Source of the DNA: Lactarius indigo
Lineage: Eukaryota > Basidiomycota > Agaricomycetes > Russulales > Russulaceae
Direction of reading: 5' to 3'
Assembly (NCBI GenBank): GCA_025766275.1
Contig: JAFKAC010000023.1
Location: forward strand, 372,001-436,000
DNA: 64,000 bases
The position numbers and the translations under genes were made by a program. This document shows positions 44,701-58,463 of this stretch, one piece after another. The notes under the pieces were generated by a model. The model did not search any database. It was not told the origin of the DNA and saw only the letters and a program-made list of their open reading frames with translations. Numbering within the stretch: position 1 is the first letter of the stretch; every line of letters begins with the position of its first letter.

Positions 44701-47513
44701 CGTTCCTGTCTAGGTCTACTGATCAACGGCCTCAAATTCAATATCTGTAATTTCGAATCGTCGTATCTTGCCAACAAAGACATTAAAGACCTCGACTCCC
44801 GTGTCGGTAAACACATACCGCCTGCCTTGTTGTATGCCTGCCGTTTCTGGGGCGACCATTTAGAACATATTAACTTCGAAACCGGTTTATTCGTCCAACT
44901 TCGAACTTTCTTTGAGGAGAAGTTTCTTCTTTGGCTGGAGGCCCTTAGCGTGACGAGCAACGTGGGTCTTGCATCGCCATCATTGTCGGCTCTGAATACT
45001 GTGGCTAGTGCCTGGTCAAGGTGTGAGTATACTTGTTGATTCGACGAGGAATGCAAACACCTAACAGCTACGATTGCAATAGGTTTCTCTAACAGAACTA
45101 GAGAAATTGAAGTCATTCGTCGATGATGCCTCTGTGTTTGTACGGTATTTCGGGATGGCTATGGCAAAGAGCGCCCCACATGTCTATCTTTCTACCCTAC
45201 CATTTGCGCCGACTGGTTCACTTGTCTCTGCACATTATTCTACCTCATTTCCTCGACTCATACGCGTGAAGCGTGGGCGATTGTCTCACTGGCCATCATC
45301 GGAGATGGTGATTTCAAACGTCGGGGGCGATGTCCTTTCCATTGCACTCTCACCAGATGGTCAGCGCATTGTCTCCGGTTCTTCCGATCGAAGGATTCGT
45401 GTGTGGAACGCCATCACGGCAGAGGCAGAGGCCGGCTCATTTACCGGGCACACAGATTCGATCAGGTCTGTGGCATTCTCACCAGATGGCCAACGCATAG
45501 TCTCAGGCTCGGACGATCGAACAATTCGCGTGTGGAATGCCATAACGGGTGAAACATTAGTCGGCCCATTTACTAAACACACATCCTGGGTCTTGGCTGT
45601 GGCATTCTCTCCAGACGGCCAGCGTATAGTCTCGGGCTCTTCCGATGGAACAATCCGTGTGTGGAACGCCACTACAGGAGAGACGGAGACAGGCCCTTTT
45701 ACTGGACACAAGGTCTTGGGTCACGTCTGTGGTATTCTCGCCAGATGGCCGACGTATCGTCTCGGGTTCCTACGATAGAACAATTCGGATGTGGAATGCC
45801 ATGAATGCCGAGCCTGAGAAAGTGGCAGGCCCATTTACCGGACACACAGATTCGATCACGTCTGTAGGCATTCTCACCAGATGGCCAACGGATTGTTTCA
45901 GGCTCTTACGATCAAACAATTCGTGTATGGAACACCACGACGGGGGAGACAGTGGCAGGCCCGTTCTCTGGACACACGGAACTCGGTCTTGTCTGTGGCA
46001 TTCTCGCCAGATTGCCAGTTCGTCGTCTCAGGCTCTTCCGATCAGAACAATTCGTGTGTGGGACGCCGGGATAGGAAACACAGTGGCAGGCCCATTTACC
46101 GGACACAGGTCTTCGATCACGTCTGTGGCATTCTCACCAGACGGCCAGCGCGTCGTCTCATGCTCCTATGACCAAACAATTCGTGTGTGGAACGCCATGA
46201 TCGGAAACACGTTGGCAGGTACACTCAGTAGACCCATGGGATGCGGTCAGGTCTGTAGCATTCTCACCAGATGGCCAGCGGATCGTCTCTGGATCGGACT
46301 ATGGAACAATTCGTGTGTGGAATGCCACGACGGGGGAGAAATTTGCAAACCCATTTACTGGACATATGTCCTCTGTCAATGTCAGTGGCATTCTCGCCAG
46401 ATGGCCAGCGGATCAGTCTCAGGATCGAGCGATGGAACCATTCGTGTGTGGAATGTCACGATGGGAAACACGGCGGCAGGCCCATTTTGCGGACACACGA
46501 GATCGGTCACGTCTGTGGCAATCTCGCCAGATGGCCAGCGCATAGTATCAGGCTCTTCCGATACAACAATTCGCATGTGGGACGCCACGACTGGAGAGGA
46601 AGTTGCAGGCCCGTTTACTGGACACACGGCCTCTGTCAAGTCCGTAGGCATTCTCGCCAGATGGCCAGCGCGTCGTCTCGAGCTCGAATGATGGAACAAT
46701 TCATGTGTGGAACGCCACGACGGCGGAGAAAGTGGCACGCCGATTTACTGGACATACGTTCTGAGGTCTTTTCCGTGGCATTCTCGCCAGGTGGCCAGCG
46801 CATCGTTTCAGGCTCTTCGGGTGGAACAATTCATGTGTGGGACGCTATGATTGCAGAGAAAGTGGCGGGTCCATTTATTGGTCACAAGTCTTCGACAATG
46901 TCTGTAGCATTCTCACCAGATGGCCAACGGATTGTCTCAGGCTCTTCCGATCGAACAATTCGTATGTGGGACGCTACGACGGAGAGAGGGAGTTGCAGGC
47001 CCGTTTACCGGACACACGCATTCGGTCGCGTCTGTCGCATTCTCACCAGATGGTCAACAGGTCGTCTCAGGCTCTTTCGATGGAACAATTCGTGTGTGGA
47101 ACGTGACTACGGGAGAGATAGTGGCATCCAGATTTGCTGGACACACGGATCCAGTCGCAAGTCCAGTCGAGTTTGTGGCATTCTCGTCACGTCGTCAGCG
47201 CGTCGTCTCACCAAGACATGGGTCAACTCATATGTTATATGCTTCTACCGTAACCAAAAGATGCGTTGACTTCACTGACCACTCCGAGATTAACGACGAG
47301 GGGTGGATATGTGGTGCAGGAGGTGAACTTCTATTGTGGATCCCCCTAATACATAGGATACATCTTCACCGCCCAAGTAATATCTGGGTTTCAGGTGACC
47401 ATGAAACCCGCATTGATCTTTCTACGTCCGTGCATGGACGCAGATTGGGCTACGTGTATAGATTAAAATACCTAGGTTGGACTAAGTTAAGACTACAGTC
47501 ATCTATTTTTTAG
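41751..47513 (+). CDS. STAND receptor: C2 - helical linker - NACHT - WD40 repeats - tail
   Basis: Fungal NLR-like protein of the self/non-self recognition type. The first exon is uncertain (the Met at 41751 is one option). Exons to about 42330 give a C2-like domain ([47 protein letters not shown]). A helical region follows ([46 protein letters not shown]). The exon from 43490 holds NACHT: Walker [10 protein letters not shown] (about 43639-43665), Walker [11 protein letters not shown] (about 43936-43968) and ITSRPE (about 44050). From about 45330 to 47190 there are roughly 14 WD40 units of about 129 bp, and then a tail ([34 protein letters not shown]). About nine one-base additions split the repeat region into frames. 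They parse as pairs at 45019-45020, 45711-45712, 45866-45867, 46044-46045, 46230-46231, 46379-46380, 46415-46416, 46646-46647 and 46758-46759, plus one ambiguous site near 46990. Confidence 0.85.
45331..47190 (+). repeat. WD40-coding tandem array, about 14 units of about 129 bp
   Basis: Each unit carries nearly the same nucleotide text: gcattctcaccagatggcca, then a variable triplet pair, tctcaggctcttccgat, acaattcgtgtgtgg and a variable stretch before ggcccatttac.ggacac. Units differ mostly at a few codons after GH(T/K) and around the D-G/R-T turn. Such internally homogenised repeats are known from fungal HET-type NACHT-WD40 genes. Confidence 0.85.
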
Positions 47514-48313
47514 GTAGTCTAAATTGTCATATCATGCATCGCGAATTTGAAACAACAATTCCTGGAGGTGAATCCTATCGAATGATACTGTAAACAAACC
47601 GGGTGGGATCTTTAGACGTGGGGGCGTGCGGAAGTCAGGGAAAGAAGCGCACTCGGGTATGTGTGCCTGCGATGTGACGAGGCCATGGAGATGCAGTATA
47701 AGCTCCGGGGCGAGTAGCCGGTGCACATCTGCCAATTCCCACGCGATATCTCACGTGCGGTGGTCAGCAAGAAGCAACTTGAAACCCCCTCATCGAAAAT
47801 CCTTCCCTAGCACGAATCAGCTAAGGCCAGGAGCTTGACTACCCGCACTTTGCGCGCTGGACCCAGGTCCCTGTGAATGTCGTTGCTATGGGCTCCGGGA
47901 ATGGGACAGAAGTCATAGAAGACGCGCTAAATAATCCCTGTGGCGGACTTGACCGCCCCCAGGTGATATAAGGACTGGTGTCAATCCTCGATATCGTGTG
48001 TTCCTCGGGTGTGTTGAAAACCCCCAGTGGCAGCCTGTCTAGGAGCATGTTCACCACGGTGGTCCTGCGGGCCTGATCACAATGTACCCCCGCGATGGAG
48101 GACGGAAGAGGGGGGGGAGGAATAACAACTCGTGGGTCGTGAGAATGTTTTGAACTCCGAATGGGTTGCGAGCGCTACATTAGAGGGTTTTTACTCTGTA
48201 CTGTACTGTACTATACCGTAATGGGACCGAACCGCCTGCTTCATGTTGCAAATCACTCCGTCTTCCACCCCGTTTGCGAATAATCCTCCCACACGCTATA
48301 CGATCTACCAGGA
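47514..48313. other. Intergenic between the receptor gene and EH12
   Basis: It contains a ggtgatataaggactgg piece (47962) resembling the 38290/52115 block and a gtactgtactgtactata stretch at 48200. No gene is supported. Confidence 0.35.
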
Positions 48314-49691
48314 ATGACCTCTGAGTAGCCATTCAAAAATGAACACGCTCGCGCTGCTCAACTACCAGCTCGACAACACCCGCCTGCAGGACAAGGTCAA
48401 CGCCGCCGAGTGGCCTACGGCGCGCTGCTCACAGACATCAGGCGGCTCTCCAGAAGGTAGAAGAACGGGGATAACTGGCGTTCGCACGAGCGCCAACTGA
48501 ACGCGGTTCCCGTGTTCACTTGCACCAGCGGAGTGTCGTCAAAGATGCCATCTCGGGGTTTTCCGTCCATGATTCTCTCGATTCTGCCCTCTCAAACCAT
48601 TGTTGAGTCGTATGACGCCCAGGGCCATGGAACTTCCTCGAGGTGACCAAGGTACTGCCGCTCCTGACGGCGGTTTTTGCTGATCATCTATCTTCGTTGT
48701 TGCACCAAGTCACCCTGGGTTTGTGTGGTCGGAAGGGGCTTTTTCATGTGGAGTGTGGAGCATTACGTCGAGGTGAGCTACACCCGGCTCCACGATCTTC
48801 ATGGATATGTGCTCATGCCCAACCCAGCTCTTCAACAAGCTTATGATCTCACTGGGCTACTCCGAATACGTGACGCAAGGTGTAGACTGGTGTCATGTCG
48901 TAAGGACTCCACATTGTAGGCAGCACGTCGGCAACTTTAAATCCATCACAGTTGACACTCACTACAGTACGGCTTCCAAATACGGTCCTAAATACGTCAA
49001 GGTGTCGCACCCGAAAGCCACCCTAACGGCACGCCGATTGAACTCGTGCTTATCCTCTTTTTTTCTGTGAACAGACGTCAGTGTGACCCTCCCCGCTTCC
49101 GCGAAAGCCCCATCATGCTGCTGACGTATCTGATCTCATTTTTCACGGTGCGCGAGCGACAATTTTTTCAAGAACGGCGGGGGCCACTCAACCGAACAGC
49201 CACCAAGCCGCAGACGCTCGGGTTCATCCTGGCTGACTCGCCCGTCGGCCTGCTCGCGTGGATATACGAGAAGTTCATCACGTGGATAGACGCGTATCCG
49301 TGGGCCGAAGACGAAGGTCACCTCAAGTTCCAATTCTAATCGAACTGGTTTTACAGTGCTCAGGTGGGTCTCGATTTATTGGTTCTCGCGCGGTGCCTGC
49401 AGCCTCCGTCAGGATCTACTATGAGCTCGCACTCGCGGGCCAAGTGATCAACCTCCCCAAGACGACGGTGCCGTCCTACTTCCAGAAGAACCTCGTCCGG
49501 TTCCCAGAGCTTTCGCCCCTACTATACTGTTTATTTGGGACCGGAAAAGGTCGTGTTTCGAGTTGGAGCACGCGCTCGGCGGGCATTTCGCGGCGTACGA
49601 GCAGCCCGAAGCGCTCAGTCGGCAACTTCCGGAAAATGTCAGCAAATCTGGAGCCGTCCCTGGCGTCATCTCGGGATATACCGGCTATTGA
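48314..49691 (+). pseudogene. Epoxide hydrolase EH12, decayed copy of the EH11 type
   Basis: It begins ATGACCTCTGAGTAG, so the fifth codon is a stop. Further deletions remove parts of EHN and of exon 2. The nucleophile segment is GVDWCH instead of GGDWGH. Exon 6 has lost bases around the ggttctcgcgcggtgcctgc junction. Similarity continues to CCGGCTATTGA at 49691. Its 3' flank and the following F-box tail parallel those of EH11, so it arose in a segmental duplication and then decayed. Confidence 0.9.
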
Positions 49692-50461
49692 TCGGACAGA
49701 AAGACTTAGGATGGTCCACAAACTGTCAACAATTCAGCTAGGACTATGGCATATTTTTTCGTATCTTTACCCAATGTAAATGTAAAAAGCCCAAGGCTCG
49801 CGTGTACTCGAATCGACACGTCTTGTTCTTGAACCTCTTGTGTGCCTTCAAGAAGCGAAGTTCTAATTGCCTTCATTCTCGCTCGCATCCTTCTCTACTT
49901 CCTACTCTACTTCGCGTCTTTTTTCGCCAACAGAACCAGCTATCTCGTCTCTAGAGTCACGCACAGTGGCTCGTGCCACAAAGCTATATACTGGTCTTGC
50001 GGTGGCACGACCGACCTTTGCGGCCCTCAGTCCCGCAGAAATTCAATTGTCAGCCTCACGCCCATCTATCCTTTCATCTATCCATTATTATCGCATCGTA
50101 CTATTCGGTTGATAGTGTGGCTGTGGAGTAGCTTGCTTACCACTGCAAATCGTTGGGTAAAATGTAACGATCTGAATGCGATGAACAGCGGCCTACAAGT
50201 GTAAGTGCAGGTCAGGGACACCCTGGCCCAAGCGTAACCCTGTTGGTCCCTCTCATACTTTTTTCGGTGTTGCGTATAAGTTCGCTAAGCATTAGCACTG
50301 GGACCATGTGTAGTTGTCACATGCCGTTGCTATTCGTACTGTTCTTACAGGGCTGTCCTAGGACAGCCACGACAAGCCCGTTGTTTGATCCCTACGAATG
50401 AATGTATTGTCACAAATCTAGCCTAAAACAAATCTGTCGAAGTATACTTGTAAGTGCTACA
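49692..50461. repeat. 3' flank of EH12, duplicate of the EH11 flank
   Basis: Same tract order as 40331-40910 (caacaattcagctaggactatgg, atgtaaatgtaaaaagcc, ctcgctcgcatccttct, agggctgtcctagg.cagccacgac). No gene. Confidence 0.6.
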
Positions 50462-50975
50462 GCAGGGTGATCAGAACAATTAAGTACGCAACTGGTATTA
50501 TGGAAGGTAAGCCTCGAGGGTTTTTATGAACTCCTCTATTGTGTCGACAACGATCACAGGCGACCAGAGTTGCGGCGAGTAGCGACGAACTCGTCAACGG
50601 ACGACATCGGTTGGTCCGCTAAGCAAAGCAAGTTAAGGGCTGGCAACATCCCGGCGACGTCTTCAAATCCATCGGAAACTTATCCCGCGAATCCCGCAAG
50701 CCACACACAGAGTCCACACGGAGGAAAAATGGGCGGAGGAGTTGCAGACATTCGATATCGTCCAGATACTCTGGTGAACGACGAAGTTTCGGATTACGAA
50801 CGCCTCAGAAATTTATGGCGAAAATGGATTATGGCGGAGAGAATGGGAGAAAAATCGGTTGAGCACGCGAGTCAAGTGCAAACTTTTTTCCGGTCCGTCT
50901 CATCACATAGAACATAAAAAAAAAAATACCGGATTCGGGGTCCCAGCGTCCGGCTTGAAGACTGGTTGCACCACC
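50462..50975 (-). pseudogene. F-box-family tail relic 3
   Basis: Aligned at nucleotide level with 37080-37600 (atcagaacaatt, ctggtattat.gaaggta, ttgtgtcgacaa.g.tcacag, cgacatcggttggtc). Many small indels break all frames. Only the C-terminal portion of the F-box family protein is represented. Confidence 0.65.
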
Positions 50976-53003
50976 AAAGTCAGTACTCTCGCTGCAGTCG
51001 CCATGGGGAAGCCGGAGGACGCACCTTGGGTTCGTAGATTCTCCCGCTCCTTGAGACGACGCTGGGCAATACTCATGTCATTGTAAGGGTAAGGGTGATG
51101 TGAGGTGGCGTCGGAAGATAAGTCATTCGGCCGAATGCTAATCCACGATAAGCGGTGAAACCAACCAGTATAGAAAAAGAGTGCCCGAGACAAACCTCTT
51201 GACTCGCAGTGCTCATTGATCAGAGCGAGATACAAGTGGTGGTCCGAGTCTTTGAGCGAGCGGATGAGACGGCACGTGCCCATTCCTTTTCCCTGTGATG
51301 CGATTTGCCGAACAGGACACTTTTCTTTCGCCTACCCGCCACACACTCTATGTTTTCCAAGGGATGCCCACGTCTTCCGACCCTCATCGGATCCCTCCGG
51401 AAGGACGCCGCCTCGACACGTAGAACTCTTCTCATCCCCGCCCCGATCGACAAAAAATCACATCGAGTTTCCGCCCAAGCTTCCGCCCAGATCTATACGC
51501 GGTCCTTCCAATGTTATTTGCTTGTCGCTAGCTATTGGTGGCGTGCATAATGCCACTACGCTTCGAATGTCGGTTCGCCGTCCCACTGGCCGGTTCTTTC
51601 GGATCACGGTGCCGCACCAGGCCCTGCGGCGGGGTCGCTAGCCCCAAATACTAGTAGGCGTGCAACTGCTCTTATCAATCACCCGCCTCAGCGTTCCTCC
51701 GGCCTAGGCATGCAACACGTTCGTAGATCGTAGAGTCAGAGGGGAGTTGTGTCAGGGTGCGTGATATCTTGCACGGACCTAGTCGCGACTACTTCGCCAG
51801 TCAAGCCTTTGCATCCCTTGTTGCAATGCTGGGGGGGGGGGGTCACTCTCACAGACTACTGTATGATTTCCGTCAACAAGAAGGAATCCGTACGGGTTCC
51901 AATGAGAATGTGCACCGACAGCTCGCATTTGTATGTCGAATCGAATGTCTTCTCCCTCCAATTTCCCTCTCCTTCCGCCTTCTCTAGGCTCTCCCTCCAT
52001 TTTACCATCCAGCTTCCTTCGACATTGCGATGAGCCCCCTAAATCATCTTTATTCACTTCACTTGGGATCGAGCCTGTTACCCAATCCAGTGCTCAGGAT
52101 AATTTAATACATGTGTTAGCTGTATGTTCGCTCTCAGAATCGCTAGGCTCGATGCCGCACAGCAGCCGAACATAGCTTATCAGCCGGAATGTTTTCCGGG
52201 CCCTCGCAAAGGCATTCCGGCAGCCCCACACTAGCTGCTACTGTAGTGGAGCTGGCCGGTAGACCGCCAGCGATATGATAACAAGGCGGTGTAGGGACTG
52301 ATACCTGGAAACAGTACGGTACTGTATGGCCGCCTCATGGGCTGTCATACATAGCCTTCCGGCGATTATCGTATACATGCTTTTCCAAAGGGGGGTACGA
52401 TGACATCGATCGCACAGTGTAGCACTGACGACCGAGACATGCGTGCGAAAGGTCTCGGCCGAAATAGAACTACAATTTGGCGTAACCTACAACACGTGTA
52501 GGGGGCGTGGTGCATTGATGACAATACCTGTGCCGACTTTACCGTACCTGGCTACTAGGATCGCGTGTAAAGCAAGGACAACGCGTTTTCCGATCGATCG
52601 GGCTATGAAACACATATGCTACTCATTTCTTTACAGCTAAAAAATTAACATACATTGCACTGTAGGTGGTGGTAAAAAGGGGGTGATGAACAGCCGCATC
52701 ATCGCACATACAGTACAGTAGCTTCTAACCGCTCTCTCTACCTCTCCTAAGTTACTGTCCGAGTTCTGCGAGATAATAACGTAAAATGCTGATGCTTCAG
52801 GTATCAGGGTTCTCAGTGTACGTGATGCGATGCGATGAAAAGGAGAAAAGATGAACATGGAAATAATAGGCAATGACATAGCAAAGAGAGACAGCGAGGG
52901 GGTTTGTATCGGTGCAGCAAGAACAGCAGCAATAGATGGCGACGACCAAGAAAATGCGCGGGATCGCCTGGCGTTTTGATCTTTTTCGTTTGATTTCGGG
53001 GGT
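50976..53003. other. Intergenic, mostly nothing recognised; duplicate block at 52115-52310
   Basis: The only feature I can support is the second copy of the 38290-38500 block (gcacagcagccgaacatagc, ccacactagctgctactgta, aacaaggcggtgtagggact). A run of ten G lies near 51831. Long open frames here look like chance frames. Confidence 0.4.
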
Positions 53004-53940
53004 TCAGTGGGAGAAATACAACGAGGTTTCGCTCGTCATACGCAATGGCGGGCGATGATGCGACGACGACGAAGGCGCGCCTTCTGGGAAAGCGCGTGTG
53101 AGCGCATCTTGTATCCGCTGGCGGAGCTGTGCACGCTGCGGCGGCTGATAGCCAGAATAGCCCATGGGCCAACAGCGCTCCATTATCCACTGCTCGAGTC
53201 CAGCGAGGCTCCAACGTATTCCACGCTGCGCAAAGCCGAGGCGGAGCACGGCCGCGCAGTCGACGGGGTCCTGCTTCGCGTAGCGCACGAGCTTGAGCGC
53301 GATCGCCCAGGGCCACGGGACGGCGACGAGCGCGAGGCCTCGCTCGTTGAATATCGTCTGGGGGACCGAGTTCTCCGGCCGCGTGGACGCGGTGAAGATC
53401 GGGTCGTACGTTCGGCCGTATTGACTACGTCATATCGATGGTTGGAGTTTTTGTTTTACGTAAGCGACGGAGAGGAAAAAAAATTGTAAGCGGTCGGAAA
53501 CGACGTACTCGAGAGCCATGGGCAGTGCTACATCCGCATGGTCATTTATCCAAGTCTGCGCCGAGGTGGAACTTGGCTGCGGTCTCTGCGATGCATGAGC
53601 GAAGCCGCTCCTCGGCGTCGGTGAAGCCCAATGCGCGGTACTCTGCTACGAATGCGCGGTGGATATAGTCGACGTCCTGAGTACTCTCACGATGTGTGAA
53701 GGAGGGATGGAGCACCATCACAGCGCCGCCGTGTACTACAAGTCGGACCTGTCGCCGGAAGGAATGGTAGAGCCGCTCTGAGAAATCGTTCAATACGAAT
53801 TTGAGAAAATCTCGAGTGAGGGGGATGTCGTTGACTTGTTTAAGAGGATGCGCTCTTGGGAGCGCTACGACAGGGGAAGGAACGGACCACATCTTGGGCT
53901 GGAGAGGAGGCTGGACGGGCTGGACGTAATACACTTGCAT
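53004..53940 (-). CDS. Nucleotidyltransferase-like protein of unknown function, 2 exons
   Basis: The start Met at 53940 opens MQVYYVQPVQPP. Exon 1 runs to 53509, the intron is 53425-53508 (GT-AG) and exon 2 is 53424-53004. The segment RLVVHGGAVMVLHPSF followed by STQDVDYIHRAF resembles the GG...TxDVD signature of minimal nucleotidyltransferase-fold proteins, but I cannot confirm catalytic residues beyond that. The C-terminus is helical (WAIALKLVRYAKQDPVDCAA, a pattern common after such folds), ending in a Ser/His-rich tail. One added base (pair AG at 53553-53554, alleles GAC/GAT before TGG) breaks exon 1 near its end. Joined without it, the protein is continuous, about 280 residues. Cytosolic by appearance. 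Confidence 0.6.
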
Positions 53941-55139
53941 CTCGACGAAAGAAGAGGGTAAAAGATGGATGGGGATGAGGAGGGCTGTGTCAACAGTGTT
54001 GTGCAAAGCGAGCAGTCTGAAAGGGGGGGCGAGTGGGAGGCGAACTAAGGGGGAAGCGAGGTAGAATATAAGGGACGGGAGAGAGGCTGTAATGGTAAAA
54101 GAATGTGGTGTCTCAAAAACGTGAATGCGATAATTCCGGGTGGTTGGTTGGTTGGTTGATTGCCTGCCAGACTCACTTCGGTCCACCTCAAGCGCCGGCC
54201 GCACCACGCCGTGGCGCGAAGATGGGGTGAGCCATTTTCCGGTGGTGCCTCATCCCCTTCGAAAAAGCGCTATGACCCCATCAAAACAAGTTGCCAAAAT
54301 GTGCATGTCCAACCGAAGAGGCAGTGCCACTGCGGCCTCTTCGGACGGTTTGGGTTTGCCCCACAAATCCGGCCACGCAATAGCCGGCGGGACTCGGCGA
54401 CTACGCACGATAGGTCTGAACCTCAATCCAGGGTTTCTGCTCCCTATTGTTCAAAGCTCAAGCTCAAGCCACAAACGTGCACAATTCTTTCTTGACACCT
54501 CAGGCCCCCTCAGGATTCAGGGACGCCTCGGAGCACGTTCAATGGATGCGCTGTGGCATGCAGCATGTATCGTACTCTCCGAATACATACACCTCTGTCA
54601 ATGCGCTCTGCCAATGCGCCCCCAGCCAGGGGTTCTACAGTAGCGCCTTCTAATCCCATCCAGCTCCTGAGCCGACCTGCGAGGGTCACAGTGGCGCAGG
54701 CGAATCTCTGTCCCCATCTTTCTGTATTGTTATTCGGCTGTGTCGCGTGGGCAACATCAATCGGCCGCCGTACGTCTCCAAAAATGTAAACTGAGTTTCT
54801 CCTCGCCGCAATGGAAGAAGGCCCCCTTCTTCGATTCTTTCGTATCACGTTCCGTGGTCCGCAGGCCAGTCCAGACAACAGTTCGAACAATTGGGAGTCC
54901 AGTTTGAGGCAGGCAGGTTCCCTCCATTATTGCGGCGTTGTTATTCGCAGCCACAGCATGTCGTGTATTTTTATTTTACAATACACCTCGTGCCGCCTAA
55001 AATGCGGACGCAGTCAGATGCGATACGAGTCACCCCGTCAAGTTGCCGCGATCCCCGTTCCCGGGATCCAAGCAACGGTGATGACGAGCCCATGTACTGG
55101 TTCGGGCTATTCGTAGTGGTGGCGGCACGTGTGGTTTGC
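53941..55139. other. Intergenic, no feature recognised
   Basis: It includes the leader of the nucleotidyltransferase-like gene and a ggttggttggttggtt tract at about 54141. I see no gene or RNA. Confidence 0.35.
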
Positions 55140-55325
55140 ATTGCACTTTAGTGCGTCAAATTCAGGGTCCCACACGAGGCGCAAATGCTCGACGCCCGCC
55201 TAGTCTCCGAAGAATTGGTCGTCCGTGGCGATCTCGCCGCTGACCAGGACCAGTTGGATATCGTATGGGCGTTGGTCGAACGTAAAATGCATGATGCTGT
55301 GCATAACGTGTAGCACCTCATGTAT
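55140..55325 (-). pseudogene. Short coding relic on the minus strand, family not recognised
   Basis: The minus strand reads as a plausible protein segment (MHFTFDQRPYDIQLVLVSG, then EIATDDQFFGD), then a TAG where a Trp codon would fit, then AGVEHLRLVWDPEFDA. The composition looks coding, but no start, splice site or extension is found. It may be the end of an F-box-type or other duplicated gene. Confidence 0.35.
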
Positions 55326-56602
55326 TTGGCAGATGGTGGGTAAAGTCCGTGACTAAATGCGAACTGTGGGGGTGATCTCGCAATCCTAGGAAAGGGCAGC
55401 GCTAAAGATGGTAGGTGTGGCGTCGGGGGTCATATACACGTGATAGATAAGCAAGTGGTTGGCCTGTGAACATCGTGGTTTCAACAACTAGTTCGTTGCC
55501 ACAATCATGAACTTCCTCCAACACTGACGGCGATGTTGTAACATACGCCTTCTACAACCATACGAATTGCGGTCATTCGGTCAAGAACAATGTTATCAAA
55601 GCCCAGGACTCATAAACACCAACTGTGGGAACACCTCTGCGAACCCATCTGGTCCTGTCTCATTGCTCCACTCCACTCCGTGCTATGCACAATCCTACTA
55701 TCATACAAGGGTCCTTCTTCGATACGGGCGTGTGGGAATCACACATACGTGTGGTGAGAACGTTCTCTCGGCAGTCCGAATCAAGCCCCCTTCGTTCATA
55801 TTGCGATTCCCAATCTAGTCGGCGGTGAGTACCGGTACTGTGCACGTATATCGCTGTTGTCGTGTTCAATCACTGCATGAGGCTCTGAAGGAACATTGCC
55901 TCCGTTGCAGTTCTCTCAGGCTTTCTTTGGTTTGGGTCACGTGCCTGTCTTATAATGACCATCGCATCGCAGTCGTCCAACAGAAGCTTGTGATGCGCCC
56001 GAAATACGCAAAGACGAGATATCCACGGAGCTGGGCCCAACGCCGTCCTGGGGCACAAACCACTCACTAGCCCAACGACCCGGGTCTGACCACGATTCAA
56101 TTATGGCACGTCGATCTCCGTCGTATCAGAAGTCAGTAAGTAGCGCCATCATTGCCACAGCCCTCACCAATACAGCAGCTTGTATGTATATGTTTTTTGT
56201 TTTCTAAGTGGATAGTAGCTTTCCTATTATCCATTTACTACCATCACACCGCTGATCACGAGACGACAGGTCGCTGGATGGCGGCTATTTGTCATCGAAG
56301 CTTCTTGTAAGGACGTCAGTGGCGCATACCGCCTGCTATAAAATGGGCGTACAGGATCTGATACAATTCTATGCCAGTTAGCGCTGCGGCACCCAAGCTT
56401 CCACTTTTCCAGAAGTCCTTCCTTCGGATGCCTACCAGGGCAACGCTCTCCGTATCGGCATGTCCTGATACGTCCTAAGCTGTACAAGGGGACAACATTT
56501 GATGGGTTCTAAACACTCGTATGTGATGTATTTGGGAATCCCAACTCTAAACATTTACTACTTTCCGCTCTTACATACTGTATGCCCCGATGTGGCCCAA
56601 AC
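55326..56602. other. Intergenic, no feature recognised
   Basis: Nothing could be supported upstream of the sulfhydrylase stop codon. Confidence 0.35.

Positions 56603-58463
<1,861 letters not shown>

Noticed and set aside
48195..48225. gtactgtactgtactata stretch as a hairpin or regulatory site
   Set aside because: Short simple repeat without a matching arm or recurrence near genes.
51824..51842. Run of ten G at about 51831 as a feature
   Set aside because: A single homopolymer with no context; could be a sequencing artefact.
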